Source: Sphingomonas sp. PAMC 26621
GTDB lineage: Bacteria; Pseudomonadota; Alphaproteobacteria; Sphingomonadales; Sphingomonadaceae
Direction of reading: 5' to 3'
Assembly: GCF_000251145.1 (NCBI RefSeq)
Contig: NZ_AIDW01000014.1
Location: 62,001 to 126,000, forward strand
DNA length: 64,000 bases
Below the pieces are notes generated by a model that saw only the letters and a program-made list of their open reading frames with translations, made no database searches and had not been told where the DNA came from. Positions 33,694 to 41,998 of the stretch are shown here, one piece after another; position 1 is the first letter of the stretch; every line of letters begins with the position of its first letter. The position numbers and the translations under genes are program-made.

Positions 33694-34197
33694 ATGATGT
33701 TGGATGAAGCCGATTTCGACCGCGACGATGCCGCGCCGATCGATATGCTCGAAAGCTATTTCGCAGCGCATGGCTGGGATTACGAGCGGCAGGACGATGA
33801 GGTCATCGCTAAGGTCAAGGGCAGTTGGGCGCAGTATGAATTGCGCGCGCTGTGGCGTGACGAGGATGGCGTCATCCAGTTCCTGGCGTTCCCCGACATC
33901 AAGGTCGCCGACGACAAGCGCGCCGCGATGTATGAGGCGATCGGGCTGATCAACGAGCAATTGTGGGTCGGCCATTTCGAGCTCTGGTCGTCGAGCGGGA
34001 TCCTGCTCTACCGCCACGCCGCGATGATCGACGGCGATGGCGGCACGCTGTCGCTCGGCTCGGCAGAACTCATGGTCGAAAGCGCGATCGACGAGTGCGA
34101 GCGCTTCTACCCGGTGTTCCAGTTCATCCTGTGGGGCGGCAAGACGCCCAAGGAAGCGCTCGCCGCCGCGATGACCGAAACCCAGGGCGAAGCCTGA
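33694..34197 (+). CDS. YbjN domain-containing protein
   Basis: 167 residues from the ATG at 33694 (a second ATG follows at 33697), with GGGAGG six bases upstream. The YbjN fold is recognised by PIDMLESYFAAHGWDYERQD, the mid-region ELRALWRDEDGVIQFLAF and the C-terminal FYPVFQFILWGGKTPKEAL. Family members are sensor-like proteins of unknown mechanism, some affecting motility and stress. The protein is acidic and without a signal peptide, so it acts in the cytoplasm. The gene is five bases ahead of proC and probably in the same operon. Confidence 0.88.
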   Translation: MMLDEADFDRDDAAPIDMLESYFAAHGWDYERQDDEVIAKVKGSWAQYELRALWRDEDGVIQFLAFPDIKVADDKRAAMYEAIGLINEQLWVGHFELWSSSGILLYRHAAMIDGDGGTLSLGSAELMVESAIDECERFYPVFQFILWGGKTPKEALAAAMTETQGEA

Positions 34198-34201
34198 CCC
34201 C

Positions 34202-35008
34202 GTGACCGACGCGAGCATCGGCCGTATCTGGATGATCGGATGCGGCACCATGGGCGGCGCGATGTTGCGGCGCTGGATCGACAGCGGCGTCGTGGATGCG
34301 CGCGCCGTCCATGTCGTCAACCGGTCGGACCGTGCGTTGCCGGACGGGGTCCGGCAGGCGCGCGACCTGCCCGACGGTGCGCATCCCGATCTCCTGATCC
34401 TGGCGATGAAGCCGCAACAGCTCGACGAGATTGCGGCGCGCTTTGCGGGGCGCATCGCCGGCATACCGATCCTGGTGTCGATCCTCGCCGGCGTGGAGGA
34501 AAATGCGCTGGCAACCCGCTTTTCGGCCGGCGCGATCGTTCGCGCGATGCCCAATCTGCCGGTCGCGATCGGGAAGGGCGTCGTTGCGCTCGACAGCGCT
34601 GGCACGGACGTCACGGCGCGGGCCAGCGTCGAGCAGCTGATGCAACCGCTCGGTCTGGTCGAATGGGTCGCGCCGGCGCAGTTTGACGCGGTCACCGCGC
34701 TGGCCGGGAGCGGTCCGGCCTTCCTCTATCGCTTCATCGATTCGCTTGCCCGTGCGGGTGTCGCGCAGGGGCTGCCCGCCGATCAGGCGCAGCGGCTTGC
34801 GCTTGCGACGGTCGAGGGGGCAGGGCTGCTGGCTGCAGCGGCCGACGTCGACCCGGCTACGCTAGCGGACCGCGTGGCGAGCCCGGGTGGATCGACCCGC
34901 AAGGGGCTCGACGTACTCGATGCGGATGGCGCGCTGGATAACGTGCTGCGCGAGACGATCGCCGCTGCGACCCGCCGCAACGCCGAGATGGCGGCCGCGG
35001 CACGCTGA
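34202..35008 (+). CDS. proC: Pyrroline-5-carboxylate reductase
   Basis: 268 residues starting with GTG 34202. The NAD(P)-binding start IGRIWMIGCGTMGGAMLRRW is followed by LILAMKPQQLDEIA, AIVRAMPNLPVAIGKGVVAL and the catalytic region VTALAGSGPAFLYRFIDSLA. The C-terminal signature SPGGSTRKGLDVLDADGAL closely fits the P5CR pattern. It makes L-proline from pyrroline-5-carboxylate in the last step of proline synthesis. It follows the YbjN gene by four bases. Confidence 0.95.
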   Translation: MTDASIGRIWMIGCGTMGGAMLRRWIDSGVVDARAVHVVNRSDRALPDGVRQARDLPDGAHPDLLILAMKPQQLDEIAARFAGRIAGIPILVSILAGVEENALATRFSAGAIVRAMPNLPVAIGKGVVALDSAGTDVTARASVEQLMQPLGLVEWVAPAQFDAVTALAGSGPAFLYRFIDSLARAGVAQGLPADQAQRLALATVEGAGLLAAAADVDPATLADRVASPGGSTRKGLDVLDADGALDNVLRETIAAATRRNAEMAAAAR

Positions 35009-35027
35009 CCGCGCGAAGACCCGAACG

Positions 35028-35516
35028 CTAGTCCTGCGGCCCCGACAACCGCGCGAGATCCTCCTCGCCAATCATCCCCTCGAGGACCGACCAGAATCCG
35101 GTCACGGCGCTCTGCCCGGCCCGCGCATAGGCGCGCGACCAATGCTGCCGCACCATCTCGAACAACTCCTGCTCGAGCGCCGACCCGGCGGTCGACAGCC
35201 GCAGCAATCGTTGCCGCCGGTCCCGCTCGCCAACGCGCGTCTCGACCAGGTCGCGATCGACCAGTTCGTTGAGCACGCGCCCGAGCGATTGCTTGGTAAT
35301 GCCCAGCAAGCTCAGCAGCGCGCTCACCGTAAGATCCGGATGCCGCGCGATGAAGTACATCGCGCGATGATGCGCGCGGCCAAGCCCCATCTCGCTCAGT
35401 CGCACCTCGGTGGAGCGAGCGAGCGTGCTCTGGGCGAAGTAGAGCAATTCCATGCCGCGCCGAATTTCGGGTTCACGGAGGAAGAGCGGCGAAGCAGAGG
35501 CGATTGCGGTTGCCAT
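35028..35516 (-). CDS. MarR-family transcriptional regulator
   Basis: 162 residues from ATG 35516; the frame is open to 35846 but that extension overlaps ilvE. The winged helix includes VSALLSLLGITKQSLGRVLN ELV (recognition helix) and the wing RVGERDRRQRLLRLSTAG, the standard MarR region. An N-terminal helix (MELLYFAQSTLARSTEVRLS) and a C-terminal helix form the dimer interface. It is divergent from the branched-chain aminotransferase, so the 72-bp intergenic space may hold its operator. The ligand is unknown. Confidence 0.9.
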   Translation of the reverse strand: MATAIASASPLFLREPEIRRGMELLYFAQSTLARSTEVRLSEMGLGRAHHRAMYFIARHPDLTVSALLSLLGITKQSLGRVLNELVDRDLVETRVGERDRRQRLLRLSTAGSALEQELFEMVRQHWSRAYARAGQSAVTGFWSVLEGMIGEEDLARLSGPQD

Positions 35517-35588
35517 TGTTGACCGCGTTTGACGCGTCCCGTACACCCCTTCAACCCCCAAATTGTCGCAATATGTCGCAAGGATATC

Positions 35589-36728
35589 ATGCCGAACACC
35601 GTTACGCTCGCTGGCGGTCAGCCTGCCGATCCCGCATTGTCCGAGACACCCGGCTTCACGTTCGAGCCGAACGCCGCGCCGCTCGCCGCGAACGAACGCG
35701 CCGCGCAGCTCGTCAACCCGGGCTTCGGCCGGGTCTTCACCGATCATATGGTGACGATCCGCTACAGCGAGGCGGCGGGCTGGCACGACGCCAAGATCAC
35801 CGCGCGCGCGCCGTTCACGATGGATAGCGCGTCCGCGGTGCTGCATTATGCGCAGGAGATCTTCGAGGGGATGAAGGCGTATCGCCTGCCTGACGGCGGT
35901 GCCGCACTGTTCCGCCCGACCGCCAATGCCGCGCGGTTCCGCTCCTCGGCCGAGCGGATGGCGATGGTCCCGCTGCCCGAGGCGCTGTTCGTTGAGTCGG
36001 TCCGCACGCTCGTGCGGCAGGAAGCCGACTGGATCCCCGATATCGACGGCGGCGCGCTGTACTTGCGCCCGTTCATGATCGCGAGCGAGGTGTTCCTCGG
36101 GGTGAAGCCGTCGACCGAATATCTCTACGCGGTGATCGCCTCGTCGGTCGGCGCCTATTTCAAAGGCGGCGCGCCCGCGGTGACGCTATGGGTGTCGCAG
36201 GATTATACGCGCGCTGCACCCGGCGGGACGGGTGCTGCCAAGTGCGGCGGCAATTACGCCGCCAGCCTGATCGCCCAGGCCGAGGCGACGCGCCAGGGGT
36301 GCGACCAGGTGCTGTTCCTCGACGCGGTCGAGCGCCGCTGGATCGAGGAACTCGGCGGCATGAACATCTTCTTCGTGTTCGACGACGGCAGCCTCCAGAC
36401 CCCGCCGCTGACCGGCACGATCCTTCCCGGCATCACGCGCGATTCGCTGATCACGCTCGCGCGCGACATGGGGCTGACGGTGCGCGAAGAACCCTATGCG
36501 ATCGACCAGTGCCGCGCAGATGCGGCAAGCGGCCGGCTGCGCGAGGCGTTCGCCTGCGGGACCGCGGCGGTGGTGACGCCGATCGGGACGATGAAGCTGG
36601 CCGACGGCGGGTTCGACATCGGCGACGGCGGCGCGGGCGAGACCACGCTGCGGCTTCGCCAGGCCCTGATCGACCTCCAGCGCGGCATCGCCCCCGATCC
36701 GCACGGCTGGCTCGAGCGCGTCGTCTGA
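35589..36728 (+). CDS. ilvE: Branched-chain amino acid aminotransferase
   Basis: 379 residues from ATG 35589, four bases after AAGGA. The fold-type IV PLP site is visible: FMIASEVFLGVKPSTEYLYA, then the lysine of GTGAAKCGGNYAASL at about 218, which binds PLP. EELGGMNIFFVFDDG, LPGITRDSLITLA and FACGTAAVVTPIG are class-IV landmarks. Its length and motifs match the type II (BCAT2-like) group. It transfers amino groups between glutamate and branched-chain keto acids. It is divergent from the MarR gene, and tRNA-Gln follows 65 bp after the stop. Confidence 0.95.
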   Translation: MPNTVTLAGGQPADPALSETPGFTFEPNAAPLAANERAAQLVNPGFGRVFTDHMVTIRYSEAAGWHDAKITARAPFTMDSASAVLHYAQEIFEGMKAYRLPDGGAALFRPTANAARFRSSAERMAMVPLPEALFVESVRTLVRQEADWIPDIDGGALYLRPFMIASEVFLGVKPSTEYLYAVIASSVGAYFKGGAPAVTLWVSQDYTRAAPGGTGAAKCGGNYAASLIAQAEATRQGCDQVLFLDAVERRWIEELGGMNIFFVFDDGSLQTPPLTGTILPGITRDSLITLARDMGLTVREEPYAIDQCRADAASGRLREAFACGTAAVVTPIGTMKLADGGFDIGDGGAGETTLRLRQALIDLQRGIAPDPHGWLERVV

Positions 36729-36793
36729 GCGGCGCTCGCATTTTTTAGGTTTGCAACGGGGCACGCGCAGCTTAAAGGCCTGCGCTCCCGGAT

Positions 36794-36868
36794 TGGGGCG
36801 TCGCCAAGTGGTAAGGCAGCGGCTTTTGATGCCGCCATTCGCAGGTTCGAACCCTGCCGCCCCAGCCA
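36794..36868 (+). tRNA. tRNA-Gln (anticodon TTG)
   Basis: 75 bases with encoded CCA. The acceptor stem TGGGGCG pairs with CGCCCCA, then discriminator G and CCA. The anticodon loop is CTTTTGATG with TTG as the anticodon. D-arm GCCAAGTGGTAAGGC and T-arm CAGGTTCGAACCCTG form normal stems. The downstream gap (36869 on) shows no repeat of its 3' end. Confidence 0.95.
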
Positions 36869-36905
36869 GTTTCAGAAAAATCAACGGTCATAGCGCCGGG
36901 CAAGG

Positions 36906-37070
36906 TTACTCCGTCGTGGCGGTGATCCACTCTGCCCCGCTAAATCGGTCGGCGAATACCCTACGCCATCGACGGCCACGATCTCCACGCTCGGGTATGA
37001 GAGTGCGGTCTGGCCTGAGGGTCTTTCCACCATGATCGAAGCCCACGTCGAACGTATGCACGATGTTCAT
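36906..37070 (-). CDS. Candidate small protein (54 aa)
   Basis: The minus-strand frame from ATG 37070 reads MNIVHTFDVGFDHGG then basic, Arg-rich sequence (PDRTLIPERGDRGRRW) and ends FSGAEWITATTE. AGGG lies six bases before the ATG. Codon use is mostly G/C-ending but includes ATA and GTA. There is no recognised domain. Its reality is uncertain; it lies in the otherwise empty region after tRNA-Gln. Confidence 0.35.
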   Translation of the reverse strand: MNIVHTFDVGFDHGGKTLRPDRTLIPERGDRGRRWRRVFADRFSGAEWITATTE

Positions 37071-37628
37071 GTGTTGCCCTGATCGTGCGGGCTCGGCCTT
37101 GTCGGGCAGGCGTATCGGGAGTGCTCGAACAGATAGATATCGCTGACGTTTATCTGACGAAGCTTTCGCAAACTACGGTCAAGATACTGCGATGACAGGA
37201 TTCATGGTCATGTAGCGATCAATATTCGGATTCCAGCTTGACCTATGCCTATTCAGACAAGCATTGCGCGACACTGTAGTCGTTGGCATATCGGTAACAC
37301 ATGATCTAATCTGTTGTGAGCAGTATTAGATATTTTGCTTCAGGGCTATTGATAGGGGAATCGTCGTTTCGGAGCATCTGTAGCGCCACGTCGCCGAGAT
37401 CATGTCCATGCCACAGTCGACCAGCGGCATAACGACCGGCGGATGCTCGGCGCACGCGGTAACCGACATCACGAGATCTTCGGGCCGACGGCATCGCGAT
37501 ATGGTTCGTCGAAATCGATCGCGACTACGGCAGGTTTTTCGGTCGTCACCTGGGGGGGGTACCTGCTTTTGGCAATGACGGGTGGAATGGTTGCCGCGTG
37601 CGCCCGTAGCTTCACAAAGGGAGAGACC
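37071..37628. other. Gene-poor stretch downstream of tRNA-Gln
   Basis: About 560 bp lacking a credible gene, and visibly richer in A/T than its surroundings, especially 37190-37370. The open frames here (for example 37306-37494 minus) have weak codon use and no ribosome site. The stretch could be a remnant of an element once integrated at the tRNA, but no attachment-site repeat or integrase is present. It holds the promoter and leader of the HD-domain gene. Confidence 0.5.
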
Positions 37629-38189
37629 ATGCTGACCGATCGCTTCGATAAGGCGCTGGCCTATGCCAGCAAGTTGCATCGCGACCAGCGGCGCAAGGGG
37701 ACCGATGTTCCCTATGTGGCGCACCTGCTCGGCGTCGCATCGATCGCGCTGGAGAATGGCGCGGACGAGGATCAGGCGATCGCGGCACTTCTGCATGATG
37801 CAGTCGAGGATCAGGGTGGCGCGCCCCAACTGGCGGTGATCAGGGCGACGTTCGGCGACCGCGTCGCCGAGATCGTCGACCATTGTACCGATTCCGAAAC
37901 CGAGCCGAAACCACCGTGGCGTGCGCGGAAAGAGGCGTATCTTGCCAGCCTGGCGCACAAGCCGGTCGCGTCCCTGCAGGTCAGTCTTGCGGACAAGACG
38001 CATAACGCGCGCGCGATCGTCGCCGATCTCGCGGTCCATGGCGACGCGCTGTGGCAACGCTTCACCGGCGGCAAGGACGGGTCGCTGTGGTATTACGAGG
38101 CCTTGGCGCAGGCCTTCCGCGCCCGCATTCCCGGGCCGGCGACCGATCGACTGGCGGCACTGGTCGACGAAATGCGGCGGCTCGCCTGA
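37629..38189 (+). CDS. HD-domain protein, small alarmone hydrolase (SpoT/Mesh1)-like
   Basis: 186 residues from ATG 37629, preceded by GGGAGAG. The frame is open from 37443 but the extra part looks non-coding. The RelA/SpoT hydrolase set is recognisable: Arg/Lys region ASKLHRDQRRKGTDVPYVAH, AALLHDAVEDQGG (HD and ED motifs) and SLADKTHNARAI, which matches the (K)LADRxHNMR motif. Length equals stand-alone Mesh1-type hydrolases, with no synthetase, TGS or ACT domain. It would hydrolyse (p)ppGpp to GDP/GTP in the cytoplasm, or be a related nucleotide hydrolase; the substrate is inferred from motifs. Confidence 0.8.
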   Translation: MLTDRFDKALAYASKLHRDQRRKGTDVPYVAHLLGVASIALENGADEDQAIAALLHDAVEDQGGAPQLAVIRATFGDRVAEIVDHCTDSETEPKPPWRARKEAYLASLAHKPVASLQVSLADKTHNARAIVADLAVHGDALWQRFTGGKDGSLWYYEALAQAFRARIPGPATDRLAALVDEMRRLA

Positions 38190-38296
38190 CGCTGCCGTAG
38201 GTCGCGCAGGGTGGCGCTGTCGAACCCGGTGTTCTCCAACTTCGACCCGAACTTCTGAAGAGGCCGGGCCTCCCGTGCCGCACCGACGCGAGGGCT

Positions 38297-38322
38297 AGCC
38301 CGGTGCTTTACCGCACCGGGCT
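38297..38322. terminator. Hairpin between convergent genes
   Basis: AGCCCGGTGC and GCACCGGGCT form a 10-bp perfect stem with a TTTACC loop. It overlaps the stop codon of the MFS transporter (38308-38310) and lies 108 bp after the HD-gene stop. A U-tract is absent on both sides, so termination would rely on stem strength. Confidence 0.5.
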
Positions 38323-39702
38323 GGCCGGCTGAACATCTGCGGATTCCTCGGTTTTCGGCATCCGGATCGATGGGCGGAGCCGGGCGAGGCTGCACAGGCC
38401 CGCGACGAACGCCAGCCCCGCCGCCACCAGCGGCGGGGTCGCGCCGCCGCCCATCCCGAGCGCGAGCAACGCCGCGACCAGCGTCGCGCCGGTCGTCTGG
38501 CCGAGCAGGCGCGTGGTCGAGACAAGGCCGCCCGCCGCCGCCGCGCGCTCGCGTGGGGCGCTGCCGATGATGAGGCGCGCGTTGGGGGGCAGGAACGTTC
38601 CGAACCCGGCACCGCACAACGCCATCCGCCACGCGACGTCGAGGGCGCTGGGATGCGCCGGCATATCGGCGATCAGCACCAGCGCGACGATCGAGATCGC
38701 CATGCCGATCCCGCCCAGCAGACCGGCGGGGATCCGGCTCGACAGCCAGCCCGACAAGGGCGCGACGACGATGTTGGTCAGCGGCCAGGGCGCCATCAGC
38801 AGCCCCATTTCGGTCGGCGTAAAGCCGAACTCGCTCTGCAGCCGGAAGGGCATCGAGATGATCAGCGTCATCGAGGCGATGAACGCGGTGTAGGCGCCGA
38901 TCACCGACAGCCGCAGCACCGGACGCGCGAGAAGATCGATCGGCAGTATCGGGTCCCGCTCGCCCCGCTCGCGCCGCACGAACAGCACGCCGACCACGAC
39001 CCCGGTCAGCACGATCGCCGCCGACACCACCGGACTGTCGCCATGCACCCCGCTCTCGAGCCCGCCGATGATCAGCCCGAACATCGCCGCGCACATGACC
39101 GCGCCGACCACGTCGAACGGCGTGTCGCGGGGCGGTGTGTCGGGCAGCGCGCGGCCGAGCAACAGCGAGCCGATCGCGAACGGCACCGCGCTCGCGAACA
39201 CCCACGGCCAGGGCGCTATTCCGAGGATGAACCCCCCGAGCGACGGCGCGAGCGCCGCGCCTGCCGAGACGATCGCGGAATTGATCCCGAGCCCGCTGCC
39301 GAGCTGCTTCGCGGGATAGGTCGAGCGGATCAGCGCCGAGGAAACACTCAGCGCCGCCGCCGCGCCGATCGCCTGCGCAACGCGCACGATCAGCAGGAAC
39401 GGCAGGCTTTTCGCGAAGAAACACAGCAACGTCGCGACCTTGAACACGAGCTGCCCGATCTGGTACATCCGCTTGAGCCCGATCCGCTCGCCCAGTCCGG
39501 CGAAAGGCAGCAGCAGCATGACCAGCATCAACTGGTAGATCGTCACCACCGACACGACCGAGGACCGGTCTACCCCGAGATCGCGCGCGATCGTCGGGAG
39601 CGCGATGTTGGCGACGCCTCCGTCGATGATGATGAGCGCCGTACCGAGGCACAGCGTCGCAATCGCGGCGTAGCGCCGGGGAAGGGGAAGGCCGTCGGTC
39701 AT
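38308..39702 (-). CDS. MFS transporter, DHA2/EmrB-like
   Basis: 464 residues with about 14 hydrophobic segments. The N-terminus shows ATLCLGTALIIIDGGVANIA and LPTIARDLGVDRSSV, and motif A at AGLGERIGLKRMYQIG. The sequence GSGLGINSAIVSAGAALAPS is the DHA2 motif-C-like region. It exports or exchanges an unknown compound, probably a drug or metabolite, by proton antiport. The C-terminus ends in a short acidic tail (EESADVQPASPVR). It lies 42 bp downstream of the stress-type flavoprotein gene on the same strand. Confidence 0.88.
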   Translation of the reverse strand: MTDGLPLPRRYAAIATLCLGTALIIIDGGVANIALPTIARDLGVDRSSVVSVVTIYQLMLVMLLLPFAGLGERIGLKRMYQIGQLVFKVATLLCFFAKSLPFLLIVRVAQAIGAAAALSVSSALIRSTYPAKQLGSGLGINSAIVSAGAALAPSLGGFILGIAPWPWVFASAVPFAIGSLLLGRALPDTPPRDTPFDVVGAVMCAAMFGLIIGGLESGVHGDSPVVSAAIVLTGVVVGVLFVRRERGERDPILPIDLLARPVLRLSVIGAYTAFIASMTLIISMPFRLQSEFGFTPTEMGLLMAPWPLTNIVVAPLSGWLSSRIPAGLLGGIGMAISIVALVLIADMPAHPSALDVAWRMALCGAGFGTFLPPNARLIIGSAPRERAAAAGGLVSTTRLLGQTTGATLVAALLALGMGGGATPPLVAAGLAFVAGLCSLARLRPSIRMPKTEESADVQPASPVR

Positions 39703-39744
39703 GTGAGCATCACGCGCCGCGCCTGGCGGAAACAGGGTGCGCGT

Positions 39745-40236
39745 TCAATCGAGCGTCACCTTGGCGACCTTGTCCTTGTAGTCTTCCTTGGGATCGATCC
39801 CGAGCAGCATCTTGACCCCGGCGATCATGCTCGACGCATCGACCCAGATTTGCGCCTGGTCCGGGTCGAGCCGGATCAGCTGGAGCTTGGGGTCGTCCTT
39901 CCCGCCTTCGAACCAGGCGGCCACGAAGCGATTCCACAACCGGTCGATCAGCGCACGATCATCGTCGAGCGACAGCGTGCCGTGGACCGCCGCGAAGAGA
40001 TCGTTGCCCTTCGACGCGAACGTCGCGACCGCCCGCGCGCCGGGCTTCAGATCGGCGACGAGTTCGGTTTCCCTGGAGGTAAAGAAGTAGATCGGCCCGC
40101 GATCCTCGTCGCCATCGAGCTGGGCGGTCATCGGGCGCGTATGCCCTTCGTCGACCCCGGCGAGCCCGAGCATCATCGTCATGTCGGAACGCAATGCCTT
40201 CCAGAATTTGTGCTCGATTTCTGCCTGGTCGGTCAT
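39745..40236 (-). CDS. General-stress pyridoxamine 5'-phosphate oxidase-like protein
   Basis: 163 residues from ATG 40236, with AGGAGA five bases ahead. The PNPOx-like split barrel matches the general stress protein 26 family: IEHKFWKALRSDMTMMLG, RPMTAQLDGDEDRGPIYFFT, then AVHGTLSLDDDRALIDRLWN and DDPKLQLIRLDPDQAQIWVD. Such proteins bind flavin or F420, but no catalytic role is agreed for this group. An exact EcfG promoter lies upstream, consistent with a general-stress protein. The C-terminus reads IDPKEDYKDKVAKVTLD. Confidence 0.88.
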   Translation of the reverse strand: MTDQAEIEHKFWKALRSDMTMMLGLAGVDEGHTRPMTAQLDGDEDRGPIYFFTSRETELVADLKPGARAVATFASKGNDLFAAVHGTLSLDDDRALIDRLWNRFVAAWFEGGKDDPKLQLIRLDPDQAQIWVDASSMIAGVKMLLGIDPKEDYKDKVAKVTLD

Positions 40237-40257
40237 CACTGTCTCCTGTGGCCGTGC

Positions 40258-40283
40258 AACGGGCGGTTGCAGCGTGGGGTTCC
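40258..40283 (-). promoter_or_regulatory. Consensus EcfG-type stress promoter for the PNPOx-like gene
   Basis: Reading the minus strand, GGAAC (40283-40279), 17 bases, then CGTT (40261-40258). This equals GGAAC-N17-CGTT. The start codon at 40236 is 22 bases further on, leaving room for the AGGAGA ribosome site. Confidence 0.75.
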
Positions 40284-40397
40284 TCAGCGACATGATCGAC
40301 CGGATTGATGAGCCGCGAAAACACGGTTCGGCGTGGATCCGACGCGACGGATCGAACGTTACTTGCTGCACCGCACCATTTTTGGTACAACGTTGTC

Positions 40398-40742
40398 ATG
40401 AAATATCCCGACGAACAGGGCGAAGCTGCAATGCCTACCGGACCCACGCCGACGGTCTTCGAGGCGATCGTCCGCAAGAAGTGCCTAAGCGCGACGTATA
40501 ACAAGATGCACATCGTGCTCGCGCCGCACATTATCTATACCCGCCATGACGAACTGTACGTCGACGGCGTCGTGCTGGAACGCGACGGCAAGCCGCCGAA
40601 GGAATTCAAGGTCGGTACCTTCAAGCTGATCGGGCTGGTGGACCTTGGTCTCGTCGACCGCAATTTTCAGGTGAGTGAGCTGTTCTCGCCGACCGATCCG
40701 AAATATGCCGACACGGCGCTGATGGCGGTCGAACACGCCTGA
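40398..40742 (+). CDS. Conserved-type hypothetical protein
   Basis: 114 residues if started at ATG 40398 (MKYPDEQGEAAMPTGPTP); the ATG at 40431 is an alternative, and neither has a good ribosome site. The body is compact and mixed alpha/beta: PTVFEAIVRKKCLSATYNKM, HIVLAPHIIYTRHDELYVDG and VLERDGKPPKEFKVGTFKLI. A pattern of aromatic and basic residues with YTRHDELYVDG resembles WYL-type ligand-binding domains, but this is only a resemblance. No signal peptide or membrane helix is seen. It is divergent from the stress promoter at 40258. Confidence 0.7.
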   Translation: MKYPDEQGEAAMPTGPTPTVFEAIVRKKCLSATYNKMHIVLAPHIIYTRHDELYVDGVVLERDGKPPKEFKVGTFKLIGLVDLGLVDRNFQVSELFSPTDPKYADTALMAVEHA

Positions 40743-40862
40743 GGCGGCCGACCGCTTCCGCGCCGCTTTGCGCGCGGCCGCGGTGCTTCGTCTGTTCGTT
40801 TCGTATGATCTCGAGGAACCGGGCATAACGCACGCTTCTCGAAACGGTTGACTTCAACTGTT

Positions 40863-41831
40863 TCAGGCGTGGCCCGGCAGACGCCGGCGCACCACCGTGA
40901 CCAGGAGCACCGCCACGATCGCCACGCTGGCACCCGCCAGCATGTCGGCGAGGTAATGCGTGCCCTCGACCGGCGTCGCGACCAGCATCGCGAGATTGAC
41001 CAGCAGGATCGGCTTGCGGATCCGCGCGAACGGCCACGCCGCGGCGATATACAGGACTGCGCTGGCGGTGTGGAAGCTCGGCGCCTCGACCAGCCCGCGC
41101 AGGTTCCCCAGATCGACCTCGCGCAGGACATGGCTTCGCAGCAACGGCAGCAACTGCGATTCGTAGAGGCCGCTCTCGGTCTGATAGGGGGCGGGGCCGT
41201 GCCACAGCGTCGCGAACGGACCGTATGCCGGCCAGAAGCTGAACAGCACCAGCGCCAGCACCGCGGCGACCCAGAAGCTCGCGATCAAACCGCGCGCGGC
41301 CGCACGCTTGTCCGCCCAGGCACAATAACCGAGGATCAGCGCGGGGCTGACGTAAATGCTTTGATACGCCGCGGTCCCGAGGATCTGCAGCGCGCGATGA
41401 TCGGCCACGACCTGATACCAGGCAAGCCAGTCGAAATGGAGCGCGACGTCGATCTGCTGGAGCAGGGGGTCGATCGTGCCGCTGGTTTCCGCACCGATCG
41501 GATAGGTCGCTACCGCTCCCGTCAACGATATCGCGGTGAACAGACCAAAGGTTTCGGCGATATCGCGCGCAACGCGCTGTGCCGCGCTGCGGGGTGTGCG
41601 GAGGAAATACCGGAGGCTCGCCGCCAGCGTGAACACGCCTGCGAACACCAGCGTGCTCGGCGCGCGCGGGTCGATCGTCAGCCCGGTGTCGGTCATCAGC
41701 GCGACGAGGCACGCCAGACTCGCCACAAAGCCGATTGCCAGCCAACGTCCTGGAATCAGGCCCGTCTGCGATCGCCCGACGGGATAGACGGGGGCGGGCG
41801 GGGCGAAGGGGAAGACGACCGAGTTGAACAA
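40863..41831 (-). CDS. PAP2-superfamily membrane phosphatase/transferase
   Basis: 322 residues with about six to seven hydrophobic segments. The late PAP2 core includes PSFHTASAVLYIAAAWPFAR and PVEGTHYLADMLAGASVAIV, where the SxHT and His-Asp pairs are the active-site motifs of the inositolphosphorylceramide-synthase-like (PAP2_3) branch. An N-terminal TM pair (LAIGFVASLACLVALM and STLVFAGVFTLAASLRYFL) precedes it. The protein likely acts on lipid phosphates at the periplasmic face. In sphingolipid-making sphingomonads a lipid transferase role is conceivable, but I cannot assign the substrate. Confidence 0.85.
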   Translation of the reverse strand: MFNSVVFPFAPPAPVYPVGRSQTGLIPGRWLAIGFVASLACLVALMTDTGLTIDPRAPSTLVFAGVFTLAASLRYFLRTPRSAAQRVARDIAETFGLFTAISLTGAVATYPIGAETSGTIDPLLQQIDVALHFDWLAWYQVVADHRALQILGTAAYQSIYVSPALILGYCAWADKRAAARGLIASFWVAAVLALVLFSFWPAYGPFATLWHGPAPYQTESGLYESQLLPLLRSHVLREVDLGNLRGLVEAPSFHTASAVLYIAAAWPFARIRKPILLVNLAMLVATPVEGTHYLADMLAGASVAIVAVLLVTVVRRRLPGHA

Positions 41832-41963
41832 ATATGCTGCGCCTGGATTGGACGATCGACCCGATCGTCGCAGGATAGGGCGCTGATACCCTGATCTACC
41901 CTCTCCATGGCGTGAAGACTTTATGACGTAAAGGTTACATTCGCCCGACTACGCCAGTCGGAG

Positions 41964-41991
41964 CCGGAGGGGCGCTGGAACGCCCCTCCGG
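41964..41991 (-). terminator. Strong hairpin downstream of the RDR-rich secreted gene
   Basis: CCGGAGGGGCG and CGCCCCTCCGG form an 11-bp perfect stem with CTGGAA loop, eight bases past the stop of the minus-strand gene at 41999. There is no T-run on the exit side. Confidence 0.6.
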
Positions 41992-41998
41992 AAACAGG

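Noticed and set aside
37306-37494. 62-residue minus-strand frame after tRNA-Gln
   Set aside because: Mixed codon use, no ribosome site and no recognisable feature; its longer overlapping frame to 38057 is a shadow of the HD-domain gene.
36794-37628. Integrated element at tRNA-Gln
   Set aside because: No integrase and no copy of the tRNA 3' end in the window; kept only as a hypothesis.
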